Assembly (NCBI GenBank): GCA_947313935.1
Contig: CAMZNW010000078.1
Span: 1 to 16,451, forward strand
Length of the DNA stretch: 16,451 bases
Direction of reading: 5' to 3'
From: an uncultured Mollicutes bacterium
Lineage (GTDB): Bacteria; Bacillota_I; Bacilli_A; UBA3375
Shown here: in pieces, positions 15,030-16,451 of the stretch
Position numbering within the stretch: the stretch's first letter is position 1
How the letters are laid out: every line of letters starts with the position of its first letter
Notes under the pieces: model-generated
The model's database searches: none
The model's input: the letters and a program-made list of their open reading frames with translations, nothing else
What the model was told of the DNA's origin: nothing
Position numbers and translations under genes: made by a program

Positions 15030-16451
15030 ATGATTTTTAAAATAGTTCGTAAATCGATGAATAAAAAAAGAATGTTATTAGTATCTATTTTTATTTTAGT
15101 TGTATTAAGTTCATTATTTATTGGATTAAATTATTTTACTTATGATACATTAGAAAATAATTATAATGAAACATTAAAAACTACAAATCATGAAGATTTT
15201 AGATTATATCCATTAAAAGGTTTAGATGAAAAGTATGATAATAATTTGATTAATAAAGTTTCAAATGAACAAGAAGTAGTTTTAAATAAAAAAAATGTCG
15301 TTACATATGATTCTCCTAAGATAGTTTATGGTATTAATCAATATCATCCAAAAGATGATATTAATAAGTTAGTATTAAATAATGGGAGATTACCAAAAAA
15401 TAATGGTGAAATAGTTGTACAGCCTTTATTTTTAGAGGAAAATAATGTAAATTTAAATGATTATCTAAAAATTAATAATAAAGAATATAAAATAGTTGGA
15501 ACTGCATATTTTGCAGAGTATATTATACCTGTTGATATGACAAATGGTATGATGGTACCTGATTTATCAAAGTATGCACCAATTTACATGAATGACCAAT
15601 CTTTTGATGAATTAAATTTAGAAGATGAAAAATTCAATAATAGTTTTTATTATGCAGGGAAATTTAATGAATCAGATATGAATGAAAATATTGATGAAAA
15701 ATTAACAAATATTAAAAATACATATAAAACATCAATACCAGTACTTGATAGTAAAGGACAACCACAAATAGACACTACAAAAAAACAAATTGTAACAAAA
15801 GAATTAGAATTATTTCCCTTAACTTTAGCGTATAAAGATAATTTAACAATAAGTGGTGTCAATAAGGAAATAAAAGGTGGTAAATGGATGTTTAGCGCCT
15901 TATCAATTTTATTAATATTTTTAATTATTTCTTTAGCAATAGTATTGGTAAATAGTGTTTTTAAAACCCAAAAAAAAGAGATGGGTATTTTGAAAGCTGA
16001 GGGAATTGAGATTAATCAATTAGCACATGGTTTTAGTAAATATATAATAGTACTAATTTTAGTAGCATTATTAGTTGGAGGAATAATATCGATTTATGCA
16101 GGTAATTTAATGTTAAATTTATATACACCTTATTTCCAAATTTATCATTACCCAAATACTAAACAAACTTATGAAAAAGTAATCATAATATTAGGATTAA
16201 TATTGGTGATAATAAATTTATTAATATATATTTTATCAATTAAAAGAAATTTAAAGCAACCAATTTTAAAATTGATGAATAACTCAAGTAATGAACATCA
16301 TCCTAAGATTAATATAACTAAATTTTTAAATAAAGTATCTTTTTATAAACGATATCAAATTAATATTATTTTACGAAATAAATCAAAAACAATATTATTA
16401 TTCTTTGGAATTTTCGCTGCATCATTTTTAATTTTAATGTCAGTTTCAATG
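15030..16451 (+). CDS. FtsX-type ABC transporter permease (3' end beyond window)
   Basis: An open frame of 474 codons runs without a stop to the last base, so the gene is cut by the window edge and not broken. It begins with a cytoplasmic basic stretch and one membrane helix (about 15-37), followed by a large extracytoplasmic domain (about 40-285). Three helices near 288-310, 328-348 and 386-406 form an FtsX domain, with the conserved cytoplasmic segment KTQKKEMGILKAEGIE after the first. A further helix starts at about 453 after NIILRNKSKT, suggesting a second FtsX repeat and a full length near 800 residues. It pairs with the preceding ATPase. GGAG (15021-15024) is the likely ribosome binding site. 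Confidence 0.88.
   Translation, partial: MIFKIVRKSMNKKRMLLVSIFILVVLSSLFIGLNYFTYDTLENNYNETLKTTNHEDFRLYPLKGLDEKYDNNLINKVSNEQEVVLNKKNVVTYDSPKIVYGINQYHPKDDINKLVLNNGRLPKNNGEIVVQPLFLEENNVNLNDYLKINNKEYKIVGTAYFAEYIIPVDMTNGMMVPDLSKYAPIYMNDQSFDELNLEDEKFNNSFYYAGKFNESDMNENIDEKLTNIKNTYKTSIPVLDSKGQPQIDTTKKQIVTKELELFPLTLAYKDNLTISGVNKEIKGGKWMFSALSILLIFLIISLAIVLVNSVFKTQKKEMGILKAEGIEINQLAHGFSKYIIVLILVALLVGGIISIYAGNLMLNLYTPYFQIYHYPNTKQTYEKVIIILGLILVIINLLIYILSIKRNLKQPILKLMNNSSNEHHPKINITKFLNKVSFYKRYQINIILRNKSKTILLFFGIFAASFLILMSVSM

Noticed and set aside
15650..15862. Minus-strand open frame inside the FtsX permease
   Set aside because: It lies within the permease extracytoplasmic domain, whose plus-strand frame is open throughout.
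1..16451. CRISPR arrays, insertion sequences, integrases or phage genes
   Set aside because: No spaced direct repeats, transposase motifs or compositional breaks were seen; gene content is housekeeping throughout.

Overview
This is a strongly AT-rich stretch of core chromosome from a low-GC Gram-positive bacterium (Bacillota; a reduced-genome Bacilli/Erysipelotrichia or Mollicutes-like lineage fits best). The evidence is a Bacillota-type L10 leader in front of rplJ-rplL, AGGAGG ribosome binding sites before most genes, ParE/ParC-type topoisomerase IV subunits, a YvcK-family factor, and a GatD-like amidotransferase that points to a peptidoglycan wall. All visible Trp codons are TGG. TGA occurs neither as sense nor as stop in any gene here. 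I cannot name the species.

Layout. 1-1180: promoter, L10 leader with its attenuator, rplJ and rplL, then two terminators. 1192-1283: tRNA-Ser(GCU) on the minus strand with its own near-consensus promoter. 1425-4320: transketolase and yvcK as a tight pair. 4321-5171: rpsD behind a leader of about 145 nt and followed by a terminator. 5202-9669: gatD, ffh and a cation P-type ATPase, with stop/start overlaps (TAATG) on both flanks of ffh. 9727-14314: parE, parC and a small zinc-ribbon protein. 14327 to the window end: an ABC-transporter ATPase and an FtsX-type permease that runs off the window.

The standout observation is in ffh, the protein subunit of the signal recognition particle, which is normally essential. 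An in-frame TAA at 6866-6868 falls exactly in the linker between the NG GTPase domain and the RNA/signal-sequence-binding M domain. Frame and linker length are otherwise intact and both halves keep their family motifs. This is either a split or readthrough SRP54, or a single-base error or mutation. Secondary points are a 16-A tract in the M-domain half, a Gly-to-Glu change beside the TOPRIM metal-binding aspartates of ParE, gatD without an adjacent murT, and a nearly identical 19-bp promoter segment in front of the two ribosomal-protein units. I found no mobile element, CRISPR array, prophage or clearly foreign segment.
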